The notes under the pieces are model-generated. The model had not been told where the DNA came from, searched no databases, and saw only the letters and a program-made list of their open reading frames with translations. Positions 19,986 through 30,800 of a stretch of DNA of 64,000 nt are shown here, one piece after another (position 1 is the stretch's first letter; each line of letters starts with the position of its first letter). The stretch comes from CBDFMG01 sp965221205 [NCBI: bacterium] (GTDB lineage: Bacteria; SM23-31): assembly GCA_965221205.1 (NCBI GenBank), contig OZ244870.1:2108001-2172000 (forward strand), read 5' to 3'. The translations under genes were made by a program, and so were the position numbers.

Positions 19986-20099
19986 ATGTTTACTCGACCC
20001 GTTATTTATGCAATTCTTTCACTGTTCTTACTTCTGAGTTTTTATAGTTTGGAAAAGGTTGATTCAGAATCGACGGTTTTGCAGAAATTTAGTTCCTAA
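19986..20099 (+). pseudogene. Signal-peptide remnant (37 codons)
   Basis: ATG with an upstream AAAGAGAC, then MFTRPVIYAILSLFLLLSFY and a stop after 37 codons. The start matches the signal regions of the genes at 9583 and 11260. No mature protein follows, so it is the leftover 5' end of a gene of that group. Confidence 0.6.
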
Positions 20100-20337
20100 A
20101 CAATCAATTACAATATCATATAATTTGATCTGATAGTATTGCAAAAAAATCAAAGGAGAGGTGTTAAAAAACAGCAATAAATTTTAGGTTTTAACATTGT
20201 TTTTTCTGTTTAAGGACTTGAACAATTAAGATAATGATTAATGTTGTTGCAATATTGCACAGGAACAAAACAGAAATTCAATTGTTTATTAATATTAGTC
20301 AGGTTCAATTTCCAGTTCATGAACAAGAGGTATAAGT

Positions 20338-20823
20338 ATGCGAACATTGATGTGCACTCTTTTCATATTTGGATTCTTCATTTCGCAGACTGCCATAGCC
20401 GATAATGCGCCGAATTTTAAAATTAAAGATTTGGATGGAAAGGAGTTCGAGCTCAAAAAGGCTCTGGAATCCGGTCCGGTTTTGATTGATTTCTGGGCAA
20501 CCTGGTGCCAGCCGTGCATAAAAGCACTACCGAAACTGGAGGAAATAGAATCGAATTATGCTCTGAAAGGCCTTACTGTTGTTACTGTAAATGTAGATGG
20601 TCCGAGAAATTTATCAAAAGTCCGTCCGTTTTTAAGATCCCATAAATTGAATTTTCGCGTATTGCTCGATTTAAATTCCCAGGTAATGAATGCTTACCGT
20701 GTGAATGTTATACCAACAACGATTCTTATCGATACAACAGGAGAAATCACTTATTTCCATAGGGGTTACAAACCGGGAGATGAGCAAGAACTTATAAAGG
20801 CAATTGATAAACTATTCCAGTAA
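20338..20823 (+). CDS. TlpA/ResA-like periplasmic thioredoxin
   Basis: The 161-residue protein has a signal peptide (cleavage near AIADN) and a thioredoxin fold with the redox motif WCQPC in FWATWCQPCIKALP, followed by the cis-proline region VIPTTILID. Such proteins reduce or oxidise disulphides in exported proteins. The next gene starts 15 bp downstream and encodes an outer-membrane barrel, so the pair is probably one operon. The ATG at 20338 follows AAGAGGTAT. Confidence 0.85.
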   Translation: MRTLMCTLFIFGFFISQTAIADNAPNFKIKDLDGKEFELKKALESGPVLIDFWATWCQPCIKALPKLEEIESNYALKGLTVVTVNVDGPRNLSKVRPFLRSHKLNFRVLLDLNSQVMNAYRVNVIPTTILIDTTGEITYFHRGYKPGDEQELIKAIDKLFQ

Positions 20824-20838
20824 AATGATGGGAAGTTT

Positions 20839-22386
20839 ATGAATAATTTTACTGCGAATATTCTTGTTTCTATCGGGATATTATTGCATTCCACAGTTAT
20901 TTTTGGGCAGGTTGATATCAGCACCCATACCAGGACCGAACTGCAGGTGGGCAATTTACCGCACACAAAACCCGCAGATCTCACGGCAACCTACAGTCAG
21001 TTTAACACCGGATTGATTTATGGGGACTTTACAGGAGGCGTACGAGGAGAATTCTTCAATTCATCCTATGAACAGCCAGATTTTCACAGAATTAACGTAA
21101 CACAGCGGTATGTAAAATGGCAAAAGGGACCCGTAGCGGCGACAGCAGGCAATTTTTACGGGATTTTAGGGCGAGGTTTGACCTACCGCGCCTTTGAACT
21201 TGCCGGAGTAATCAATGAAGATTTTTCATTTCGCAGGCGGTACGCTCTCAGCCGTGATACAGACGGTTTTCTCGTCAAGGCATCGACAAACAGATTTGAG
21301 GCAACAGCACTGTATGGTAAACCGTTAATGGTCGATTTTCCCCCTGGAAACAGTGACCTTGATCAACGTAATGAAGAAATACATGGTGGCGAAGCAAAGT
21401 TTCATCCATTCTCTTCGTTGACTGTTGGGACAACATACGTAAATTTGCGCAATGCTGATACGGATCTTTCTTCTGGGTATATCGGATATGTCTTCACTCC
21501 TGATACCGGATTATTAGGTGTTGAGTTATTATATTTCGATGTATACGGAGAATATGCGCAGGCAAATGGAAGCTTTTCACAATTTTTAAGTTTTAATACT
21601 GACCGGCCATATGCTGCATACGTAATGTCGAATATCCTGATAGAGGACGTAGGGTTCAGTATAGAATATAAGGATTATAATGACTTTTTGTACAGGCTCA
21701 ATGACCCTCCATCGCTTATCCGTGAGCATTCGTGGGTTCTGCTTAACCGTGCGACTCATGTCCTGCGGTCAAGTGGAGAGCATGGACTGCAGATAGAAGC
21801 GTATTATGCGTTACCTGGGGAAAACCTTTTTGTCGCTAATTACTCTCAGGCGGATATAGAAAGTTTTTTCGGTGACCAGCGTTTTTATGAGTATTTTGCC
21901 GAGGTGGACCTGACCTATTCCCGCAAATTGACCGGGAAATACTCATTCGATTATGCAAAAGATATATCACAGCAAGAGAAAGACCGTATAACCTTTGGAA
22001 CACTATTTGAATATCTCTGGACCGATACATGGAGCATGCGTTTATCGTATGAATGGCAGCGATTAGAACGGTTATTTTCTCCGGAAAAACCGCGGTTTAC
22101 GAATATGTATGGAAGTGCCGGGTTCTCAGTCGCACCAGACCTGAGTGTCGGAGTTTCCATAGAACGAAGCACCGATTTTCTTGAGACAGATGACCCGGAT
22201 ACAGAGGTCAATGAGTTTGATCCGAAATACTGGCTCGGATTCTTTGCAGGGTATAATATTCTCGACCGGTATGATGTGAATTTTTTTGCTGGAACGCGCC
22301 GTGGAGGGCCGGCGTGTACAGCAGGAACATGTTATGAAGTACTCTCGTTTCGTGGTGCGGAATTGAGAGTTACCACACAGCTGTAA
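20839..22386 (+). CDS. Outer-membrane beta-barrel protein (DUF6029-like)
   Basis: It is 515 residues with a signal peptide ending near IFGQVD and then alternating amphipathic strands rich in aromatic residues (RYVKWQKGPVAATAGNFYGI, YEWQRLERLF), ending with RGAELRVTTQL. This resembles the DUF6029 outer-membrane proteins of FCB bacteria, which typically follow a TlpA-like gene as here. Function is unknown; the genetic link suggests a role in oxidative folding or substrate binding at the outer membrane. Confidence 0.7.
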   Translation: MNNFTANILVSIGILLHSTVIFGQVDISTHTRTELQVGNLPHTKPADLTATYSQFNTGLIYGDFTGGVRGEFFNSSYEQPDFHRINVTQRYVKWQKGPVAATAGNFYGILGRGLTYRAFELAGVINEDFSFRRRYALSRDTDGFLVKASTNRFEATALYGKPLMVDFPPGNSDLDQRNEEIHGGEAKFHPFSSLTVGTTYVNLRNADTDLSSGYIGYVFTPDTGLLGVELLYFDVYGEYAQANGSFSQFLSFNTDRPYAAYVMSNILIEDVGFSIEYKDYNDFLYRLNDPPSLIREHSWVLLNRATHVLRSSGEHGLQIEAYYALPGENLFVANYSQADIESFFGDQRFYEYFAEVDLTYSRKLTGKYSFDYAKDISQQEKDRITFGTLFEYLWTDTWSMRLSYEWQRLERLFSPEKPRFTNMYGSAGFSVAPDLSVGVSIERSTDFLETDDPDTEVNEFDPKYWLGFFAGYNILDRYDVNFFAGTRRGGPACTAGTCYEVLSFRGAELRVTTQL

Positions 22387-22544
22387 ATCTAAGATAATGA
22401 ACTGCACGATGGACTGCATATCATTTTTAGTGGCGCTGACATTCTTGTCATGTCTTATTAATATACTATAAGGAACTGAGGTTATTTTCGGATCACGTGT
22501 TACAGTATACTTGGAATGGGAAGAAAAAGTCACTATATTTATTG

Positions 22545-22972
22545 CTGGTACATCATGTCCCTTTTGTTCTGGGGACCGAATGTGATGCACGCTGCTTTGG
22601 TGGGAAACATACGGGAACCAGTGGTTGCGGCAATGCCGGTACAATAAATGTTTTCGGCATGGAGGAACGTCACGGGAAGTTATTTACTACGATGTGACTG
22701 CCGCTTGATGAACGGGATCAGGGGCACCGCTGAGCAAGGAAGCGTCTTCTCCACTGCTCCGTTCCGTTCGTATACATCGCTGAAGTTTTTGGTAGACAGC
22801 GTACGGTCGATCATAATACAGTAGTGCATTACAGGACGTCGTCATAGTAACGGCCTTGAGGGGTTCTGGTCATGTGCACAAGAAAGACAGTACCATGGTG
22901 TTAGCGAAAATCATTGCCTGGTATACCGGCAAGGAAATGGAATGGAGATACAATTACAGAAACCAAAATCCA
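22545..22972 (+). mobile_element. Degenerate IS1595-family transposase, copy 2
   Basis: It is similar to copy 1 at 1867-2455 at the DNA level (ACGGGAAG, CTACGATGTGACTGCCGCTT and downstream). CPFCSG is joined directly to CDARCFGGKHTGTSGCG, so about 240 bp between the zinc motif and the core are deleted. The C-terminal core is kept better than in copy 1 (LEGFWSCAQERQYHGVSEN). Stops interrupt it. Its end reads into the 5' region of the next gene. Confidence 0.75.
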
Positions 22973-23047
22973 TACCTGCATTTTATTATAGAGAACATTC
23001 CTTATTTGAAATGGCTGAAAATGTGCAATAAAAAAAGGTACTATTCG

Positions 23048-23884
23048 ATGAAAATCATAGTAATCATATCAATTATTATTCTATCCTTTTTCGCTGTGCA
23101 AACCGTATCGTATGCACAGCTTTCCATTGGAGACCAGGCTCCCGAATTCACCTTAAATAATATTGACAATGATCCCGTTTCATTAAACGATTTTACAGGC
23201 AAGGCAGTACTTATTATATTCTTCGGGTATGGTTGCCCCTACTGCCAAGCTTCGGCACCGTATCTCGAATCCTTAATTTGGCAGAGACACGGCGGTCAAA
23301 ATTTTACCGTACTCGGTGTTGACCAGTGGCGTGGCAGCAGCAATCAGATTAGAACCCAATATAAAGATCCGTCGATGGTAACATATCCATTGCTTCAGGA
23401 CGGGTCTGCTGTTGGAGTGGATTATAAGGTCGGTCATGACTGGTTCGTTCTCCTTGACCAGGAACACAAGGTATATTATACTGCCCCTGGTACGTTTTAT
23501 AACCGCGGTGGGGATGCAGAGGAAATCGTCAGCGACCTTGAGTCAAAAGTTGTTGCACTGATTACCACTACGAGTGTGGAAGGCGCGCATTCGAACTCTT
23601 TACCAACTGACTTTGAGCTGAAACAAAACTTTCCCAATCCATTTAATCCCAATACAACGATACAATTCGATTTGCCACAGACCATTCATGTCTCTTTGAA
23701 GATATATAATACTCTCGGTCAAGAAATAAGAAATCTCATTGATAATGTTATTCCAACTGGTGAAAATTTAATCATTTGGGATGGGAAAAATAATGTTGGA
23801 CAATTGGTGTCTTCAGGTATTTACTTTATAAGGCTTCAATCTGGAGACTTTACTGATATAAAACGAATGACGTTTATTAAATAA
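23048..23884 (+). CDS. Thioredoxin-fold protein exported by type IX secretion
   Basis: A signal peptide (cleavage near VSYAQL) is followed by a peroxiredoxin/thioredoxin-like domain (GDQAPEFTLNNI, FGYGCPYCQASAPYLE with a CPYC motif). A C-terminal Por sorting domain follows, with the classic LKQNFPNPFNPNT, LKIYNTLGQEI, GIYFIRLQSGDF and KRMTFIK. The sorting domain sends it through the T9SS to the surface or medium. I chose the ATG at 23048, where the signal peptide begins; the upstream extension to 22856 is read-through from the IS1595 remnant. Confidence 0.85.
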   Translation: MKIIVIISIIILSFFAVQTVSYAQLSIGDQAPEFTLNNIDNDPVSLNDFTGKAVLIIFFGYGCPYCQASAPYLESLIWQRHGGQNFTVLGVDQWRGSSNQIRTQYKDPSMVTYPLLQDGSAVGVDYKVGHDWFVLLDQEHKVYYTAPGTFYNRGGDAEEIVSDLESKVVALITTTSVEGAHSNSLPTDFELKQNFPNPFNPNTTIQFDLPQTIHVSLKIYNTLGQEIRNLIDNVIPTGENLIIWDGKNNVGQLVSSGIYFIRLQSGDFTDIKRMTFIK

Positions 23885-23993
23885 CCAAATTTGGTTTTTT
23901 GGAAGCGGTTAAAAAGCTGATTCTTTGTGGATTAGCCTTTTTATTTGAAATTGCAATAACAATCCTTCTATTGATTTTTAACGTAATAATTTG

Positions 23994-24016
23994 CTAATCG
24001 TACAATCAGGAGATGA
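23994..24016. repeat. Dispersed intergenic repeat, degraded copy e
   Basis: GCTAATCGTACAATCAGGAG resembles the core of copies a to d. It lies between the T9SS protein and the di-haem protein genes. Confidence 0.35.
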
Positions 24017-24168
24017 CATCAGTCTGCATGATCACCACAAATTTAAGGAAAAAATATTGTTTGCATTATTTCATCCATTTTTGTATTGTAAAAACCCATT
24101 TATAGGATTTTAAAAACCTCTTAAAATCTAAGAATATAGGCATGAAGTCATGATGAGCAAAGTATAAA

Positions 24169-25458
24169 ATGACTGATTATAAGCTTTTAAAAAATAGGGT
24201 GGGTTTCTGCTGTTTTTCGAAAACATTATACTTTTATATTGCATTAGTATTGTTCGGCTGTAGTGAAAATCCTACGGAAGCAACTGCCACTGGAGAGATA
24301 CCCGATGATGGGACTACACCAAATCCTTCTTTCGATTTGAATGCCTCTGTTGCTCGTGGTCAAGAGATTTTCAATCATGTTTTCAAAGATTCCGAAGGTC
24401 TCGGTCCGCTTTTTGTCCAATCGAGCTGTGTAAGCTGCCATACCGGTAACGGGAGAGGAACGCCGAGAACAAATCTAATACGCTTCAGCAGAGGTACCGA
24501 CCTTATTTATGATGAAGGTGGACCTCAGCTTCAAGATAAAAGTATCAAAGGAATTTCTCCTGAGACACTTCCTGCAGATGTTGATATATCTATACGGATG
24601 GGCACGCCACTTTTAGGAATAGGACTAATAGATGGCATCCCCGACGAAACACTTTTGTCATTGGAAGATCCGAATGATCTGGATGGTGACGGAATTTCCG
24701 GTAGAGTGAACAAAGTGCCACCACGAGTGGAGTTAAGCGAAAGGGGCGTAGTGGTGGATGTTAGAGAGTTCGGAGAAGAAGCGTCAGTAGTTGGACGGTT
24801 CGGAAGAAAATCGAGCGTCTCATTGCTCATTGATCAAATAAGTCTTGCTTTTCAGCAGGATATGGGAATAACAACAGATATAATACCCGCTGAAATCCCC
24901 AATCCTCTGGATTCTGTTGCTCCTTTTTCGCATAATGCATCCGCGTTCACTGCTTTCGGAGATATTGTCCAAGATCCCGAATTAATAATGCCAACTTTAC
25001 TTGACGTTCTTATGTTCGTTCGGCTTCTTCCTCCCCCAGAAAGAGGAGAAATCACTCCGAAAGTCACGCTTGGCGATGAGATTTTTACTGAGATTAAATG
25101 CTCCTCATGCCACATTCCCTCTCTTCAAACAGGTCCAAGCGATATTCCGCAACTGGAAAATGTAAACGTAAAATTGTATTCTGATTTGCTCCTGCACGAT
25201 ATGGGACCCGAACTCGCAGATTACAGACCCGATCGTGATGCAACAGGTACCGAATGGAGAACAACTCCGTTATGGGGTTTGCGGGTTGCTGGAGAAATTC
25301 TTGGAAGAAATGTCAACTATCTACATGACGGTAGAACATCAGACCTTACCGAAGCGATCCGACTTCACGGCGGTGAAGCTGAGGCATCTCGAAACGAGTT
25401 TTTGAACCTTTCTGAAGCAGACAGAAATGCCCTCATTGCATTTTTGCTCTCATTATAG
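24169..25458 (+). CDS. Di-haem oxidoreductase family (DUF1111) lipoprotein
   Basis: The 429-residue protein has a hydrophobic N-terminus with a lipobox-like LFGCSE. It has two c-type haem motifs: CVSCH in the first third (SSCVSCHTGNGRGTP) and CSSCH in the last (IKCSSCHIPSLQTG). Landmarks of the family are PLWGLRVAGE, NYLHDGRTSDLTEAI and LHGGEA. These proteins are related to bacterial di-haem peroxidases and act in periplasmic electron transfer. The next gene is a VWA lipoprotein of unknown connection. Confidence 0.85.
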   Translation: MTDYKLLKNRVGFCCFSKTLYFYIALVLFGCSENPTEATATGEIPDDGTTPNPSFDLNASVARGQEIFNHVFKDSEGLGPLFVQSSCVSCHTGNGRGTPRTNLIRFSRGTDLIYDEGGPQLQDKSIKGISPETLPADVDISIRMGTPLLGIGLIDGIPDETLLSLEDPNDLDGDGISGRVNKVPPRVELSERGVVVDVREFGEEASVVGRFGRKSSVSLLIDQISLAFQQDMGITTDIIPAEIPNPLDSVAPFSHNASAFTAFGDIVQDPELIMPTLLDVLMFVRLLPPPERGEITPKVTLGDEIFTEIKCSSCHIPSLQTGPSDIPQLENVNVKLYSDLLLHDMGPELADYRPDRDATGTEWRTTPLWGLRVAGEILGRNVNYLHDGRTSDLTEAIRLHGGEAEASRNEFLNLSEADRNALIAFLLSL

Positions 25459-25900
25459 TCTATAAACTATGCGTTAATAATACAAAAGAATACCCAAAAG
25501 ATTATTCCTAAAATGATCGTCCAAAATAATCCTGACTTTTTGGATACGTGGTTGCATAATTATTGCTTTCTCCAAAGGATATTAAATCTGAACATTTTCC
25601 CCCCCAAATGAATCACATTGTGTTGTACCGTAAAGTCCTGGGAACAAGAAGCTTTATCGAATATAGAATACGCATATTACAATTCAATTCAAAATATTCA
25701 GAAAATTCTAATGGATAACAAAATTGAGTAACAAAATTCGTGAATCCACATATATTTTCTTTTTGTGAACTGTTATGGGAAATTCTGTTATATATGTCTG
25801 AGAGAAACATGATAAGACAATTTTATATTTACGAATCGAAGGATTCACAAAGAGATAACGATTTGATAAGCTTGTTAAAGTCACCTATAATAGTACTTTT
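25459..25900. other. Intergenic, no gene seen
   Basis: AT-rich. Only short unsupported frames are present. It contains the unresolved start region of the VWA protein gene. Confidence 0.4.
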
Positions 25901-27148
25901 TTGATTTTTCTATTAATTATTATTTCTTGCTCTGGTGAAACAGGAGAAACTTTAGGTGGTGTTATAACAGGGCCTGCAGAAGTACAAATAGGCTCATTAT
26001 CCATAATGATAGAAGACCAATTTGGGGAGCCGTTGTCCTTTGCATTAGTAGGAATATTTACTATGGGAATTCAGCTTATTAGTTCTCAAACAAACGAAAA
26101 TGGACTTTTGGAAGATGAATTTGAGGTTGGGACTTATGAAATTGTCGCGAATAAAAGTGGATTTAAACAAAATTCTGCTACAGTTCTGATAAAAGGAAAT
26201 TTTAATGCTGAAGTATTGATTGTCCTTAAACCTCAATCATTACCTTCTTTTGGAACTATTGACACAAGAATAATAGGATTTAGCGGAAACACTTTGGAGT
26301 TTGAAGCTGATATATTCGTCGTCGATGAAGGTGGTAATGAGGTATCCTCTCTAACTGATTCTCAATTTGATATACGGGAAATTCAAATTTCCGATAGTTT
26401 TTTTGATTTCAGTCAACAGGAAGTATCTTTCGGATTTGACAATCCAAAAGAGCCTTATTCAGCTGCAGTTCTGTTAGATCAGAGCAGCAGCATAACCGAT
26501 ACCGATCCAAACGATTCCCGAATCCAGGGACTAAAAATTTTCTTCGATGCTCTCGGGTCGGGTGATGAGGCAACTCTTTCAGCCTTTGCAAGTAACGGGC
26601 TTCTGCCAAATGATCCAGTAACATTTTGGGGAGAAGGTTTTCTCAGCCAGGGTTTTAAATATTTTGGTGATCTTGATAATCTCAGTGCTCTTGCTGGCGG
26701 AGGAACACCTCTTTTCCAATCTATATTGATAATGATTGATTTTACTTCAAATAATGCAAATAATTCAAATAAAGCTGTTGTTGTATTCACCGACGGTAGT
26801 GATACCGAAGGTAGTGCAACGACAGATGATATCGTTGATTTCGCGGTCTCAACAAATGTCAACATTTTTACTGTCGGTTTAGGTGACCAGGTGGACATCG
26901 GTATACTTTCAGAGATTGCTGCAAAAACTGGAGGAACTGTGATGTGGGCCGAAGATGCCCGACAGCTTGTTTCAATCTACAGTGCGTTGGGGAATATCCT
27001 GAGAGGCTCTCAAAACTTTTACAGAACTCGTTGGAGTGTTTCGAGATCGCAAGGAAATTTCGGCTCCGGAAACAATATCTCAACTTCTGTAGAAATTGAT
27101 TTTATGGGAGTTACCCGGACCGCTCCTTTCTTTGTAGAAATTCCATAA
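25901..27148 (+). CDS. VWA-domain lipoprotein with a carboxypeptidase-regulatory-like N-terminal domain
   Basis: A hydrophobic stretch with ISCSGE suits a lipoprotein. Next comes a beta-sandwich like CarboxypepD_reg (FGEPLSFALVGIF, EVGTYEIVANKSGF), then a von Willebrand A domain with the metal-binding DQSSS (VLLDQSSSIT), GGGTPLFQSI and VVFTDGSDTEG. Such proteins bind ligands at the surface through a metal site. The start is uncertain: TTG at 25901 gives a very short signal, and the frame stays open back to 25859 without a normal start codon, so an ATG may have been lost or misread. Confidence 0.7.
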   Translation: MIFLLIIISCSGETGETLGGVITGPAEVQIGSLSIMIEDQFGEPLSFALVGIFTMGIQLISSQTNENGLLEDEFEVGTYEIVANKSGFKQNSATVLIKGNFNAEVLIVLKPQSLPSFGTIDTRIIGFSGNTLEFEADIFVVDEGGNEVSSLTDSQFDIREIQISDSFFDFSQQEVSFGFDNPKEPYSAAVLLDQSSSITDTDPNDSRIQGLKIFFDALGSGDEATLSAFASNGLLPNDPVTFWGEGFLSQGFKYFGDLDNLSALAGGGTPLFQSILIMIDFTSNNANNSNKAVVVFTDGSDTEGSATTDDIVDFAVSTNVNIFTVGLGDQVDIGILSEIAAKTGGTVMWAEDARQLVSIYSALGNILRGSQNFYRTRWSVSRSQGNFGSGNNISTSVEIDFMGVTRTAPFFVEIP

Positions 27149-27889
27149 ATAAGAAAGCACAAATCTTGATTTTCGGATGAAGCAAGGTGAAATCCTTCAT
27201 TTAGGCACTGCAGGTATGTAATGACTATAAATTATTCCAGCACCAAAAATAGATTAATGCAGGCTGTTGGAGAACCAATAGATATCTACCATGAAGACAT
27301 CTTGCATCCGATGATTATTCAAGAAATGAATAAATCCTTACAGTTTAAAATAAAAAACGCTGATTATTTTAAATAAATAATAAATTTTGTATATTTATCT
27401 TGACATTGCTTGATATCTAATGTAAGTTTAAACATAGTGTAAAGTTGCATGTTTCCTATCTTTAGTAAAAGGCATCCGAACCAGTTTTAGCTATTTCTTT
27501 TCTGTAAAAAATTGCAGTGAGATTATAGTGAAATACTACCAGCTATTCGCCCTGTACGTTATATTGAGAATGTACCTGAGTTGCGGTCACGTCATATATT
27601 TCTACACATAATACACAAGTCTTAAGGGGGATACAGTGTGTTTAATAGATTTTTTGTTTTTTGTGCCTGAATAACGAACTCTTTCGCATTGACTACATAA
27701 AATCATGTCAGTAAAATGTTGTAGTGTACGATTATTTGACATTTACAATCAAATATATCAGAGCTATTTGAAGAGGAGTGCATTTTTTATATCAGTTTTC
27801 TCATTTACCGTGTACAACGTACAAACTATAGAAGTATGAATCAACCCGATTTCGTTTATCATATTTGAAGAGTATGAAGGGAGGACTAT
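27149..27889. other. Long intergenic region before the SusC gene
   Basis: No supported gene. A region near 27220-27380 has a short coding-like frame with no recognisable match. The rest is AT-rich and probably holds the promoter of the SusC/SusD/M24 cluster, but I cannot point to one convincing promoter. Confidence 0.4.
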
Positions 27890-30800
27890 ATGGGTAATTT
27901 TTATCGATTCACGATTGTGCTCATAGCGCTCGTTATGGCTGTTCCTGTCATGGCACAAGTACAGCATACAGGTGTTGTGACTGATGCGGAATCAGGGGAT
28001 CCATTAGTTGGAGTCAATGTACTTGTCAAGGGTACCACTGTTGGTGCAGCGACAAACATTGATGGGGAATACGCGTTTCGTTTTACGTCGACCGATGATT
28101 ATACTATCCAGTTCAGTTTTGTCGGCTACAGGACAAGTGAGCGGAGTACGGAGGAAGGCGATGTGAACGATTTAAATATTCAGATGGAAATTGATCCCTT
28201 TGGGCTTGATGAGATTGTCGTTACTGGTGCTGCATCAAGAACTGCAAAGGCCGTTTCCGAAGTAGCCGTTTCCCGTGTTAACATTTCTGGATTAACCGAG
28301 AAGGCTGACTTTAGTACTATAGAGCAGATGCTCACGGGAAAGGTTGCTGGAGTAGAGATACATCAAACGTTTGGTGTATTTGGCGCTCCCATGAAATTTA
28401 ATATCCGGTCTGGAGGTGGTATTTCTGGTTTAGCTCAGCCTACCATTTATCTTGATGGTATCAAGATGGAAAGTTCTTCGTATGGTGGCGTAGTGGCGAT
28501 GAGAATTGCCGGGGGTTCGGCGACTTCTTTTCTGAATACTCTTGATCCGGAAGAAATTGAAAACATCGAAATTATCAAGGGTCCTGCGGGAGCGGCGTCG
28601 TACGGTACAGGTGGTTCCAATGGTGTTGTCTTGATAACCACCAAAAGAGGCAGATTAGCAGGGCAAGGAGCCAGGAACTGGTCGCTTACCTACAAAGGTA
28701 CGTTAGGTTATCATGATCAGATAAAAGAGTATGATAACCAGGATATCAGGACATACAAAGCTGTCAATGATTATTTGAAGAGAGGTCTGATCCAGAAAAA
28801 TAATTTTACACTGTCAGGTGGTTCACAACAACTTAGAATATATGCGGGAGTTAATAAATCTTTTGAAAAAGGACATATACCACAAAGTAACCAGGACCGG
28901 CTAAATTTAAGGGCAAATATGGACTTTGTCCCTAATCCAATGTTCAACCTCAAGTTCAGTCTCGGTTTTCAAAATAACGAACTTCAAATACCAGACACAG
29001 GTGAATGGGGGGAGGTACAGGCTGCAACAGTAGCACCTTATAACGTCGAATATTTCAATCGTCCTACAAGGGGATATTTTCGTTCTTTTATAAATCGTAC
29101 ATATATCAATAGTTTTGTCGGATCGACAACCGCCGAATATAGGCCGTTTGCTGGTCATTCTAATAGATGGTTACGAGGATTATCCGGAAGGTTGACACTT
29201 GGTATTGATGATACGAATTCCAGAGGGGAAGGAGTGGAATTTCCGGTGACAGATGAACAGGTGAACCGTTCTAATCCGGGAAGAAGAGATATTAACCAAC
29301 AGTACAACCGAAACCTGACATTTACCGGAGATGTGCGGTATGATTATCAGTATTTTGGTATTGATTTTTCATCCACGGTGGGAACACAAATGTTTGAGGA
29401 CAGGAGCAGAAGTATTTTAGGTGGAGGCAGAGAATTCACTATCAATCTTATTACCACAATCCAGGCAGGAGAAGACCTTTTTGCTTTAGAAGAAGAAACT
29501 AGCCACTTTAAATCAGCTGGAATCTTTACAGAACATAATTTCTCGTTTAAAGACACTTATTACGGCACGTTTATGATACGCAGGGATTACGCAAGTGTGC
29601 TCGGCAGACAATTAACAGATATTATTTATCCACGGTACAGCCTGGCAGTACGTCTTGACAAGTTTGAGCAGGTGCCTGCATTCTTCCGTTTACTAAAGGT
29701 TCGTGGCGCTTACGGAGAGACCGGAGTACTACCGGGGAGAAAAGAAGCACTTCCACAGCTTTGGTCTTTTGGACAGAGTGCCTATGGTCTTGGCGGATAT
29801 ATGAGTGAAATCGGAAATCCCAATTTGGAGCCCGAGCGTATCAAGGAATGGGAAACAGGATTAGATACGGAGTTCGGAAACTTTGCATGGGAATTTTCCT
29901 ACTACAAACAGTTTGCAACAGAAGCACATGTCGGTTTTACAAATGGTGAATCTACCGGTAAGCTCGGGGGTGGTTGGGAACAGGCGTCACGCAAGAAAAT
30001 CAATGTGGGTGAGATCGAAGGAGATGGAATTGAATCGCTGTTCCAGACATTCTTTTCAGGACCTCGTTTTGGCGGCTGGTCCGCCAACTTTACCCTGACC
30101 AACAGCTGGACGAAGAACAAGGTAACAAGTCTGGCAGGTGGTGAACCGGTTAATGAATCGGGGCAGTATATTATAGAGGGACAACCTAAGCATACGTATT
30201 TCACAAGGTCAGGAATAAAAGCCAAATTCTCAGATGGAACCGATATAATGGAAGATCGGAATGCATCAAATTTTGGTCAAGTCGTTCCGGAAGGTGAATA
30301 CTATGGTTATGAATCCGACCGTATATTTAGAGGAAAAGGTTTTCCCGGTAACATTGGTAGTTTTGGTACGACATTGTCTGCTTATGGTTTTACCCTGTAC
30401 GGAATTCTTGACTGGAAGGGCGATTTCAATGTCTATAATATAACGTATATAGATAAAATCAGAGCTTCAGGCTTTTCTAGTAATCCAAATTATTATGGTG
30501 GTGATTCCTCGAAAGGAATACCGGCGGGGGGGTTGATCTGGGATTATGACGTTATGGTACAGCAGTTAGGGTGGGGCGATACGGGCACTGGTGTTGCGGC
30601 ATTAACGCCGGGCACTCCTGAGTATATTGCCCTTGCAGAAAGATATGCGCGAACAAATCCTTGGAGAGATGGAAACAGTATTCAATCGGGAGACTTCATC
30701 AGGTTGAAAGAAATAAGCCTATCTTATAATGCTAATAAGCTTATTCCATTGCTTGGTCTCGATACTTATATACGGGGATTATCAATTGGTGTCGGAGCAC

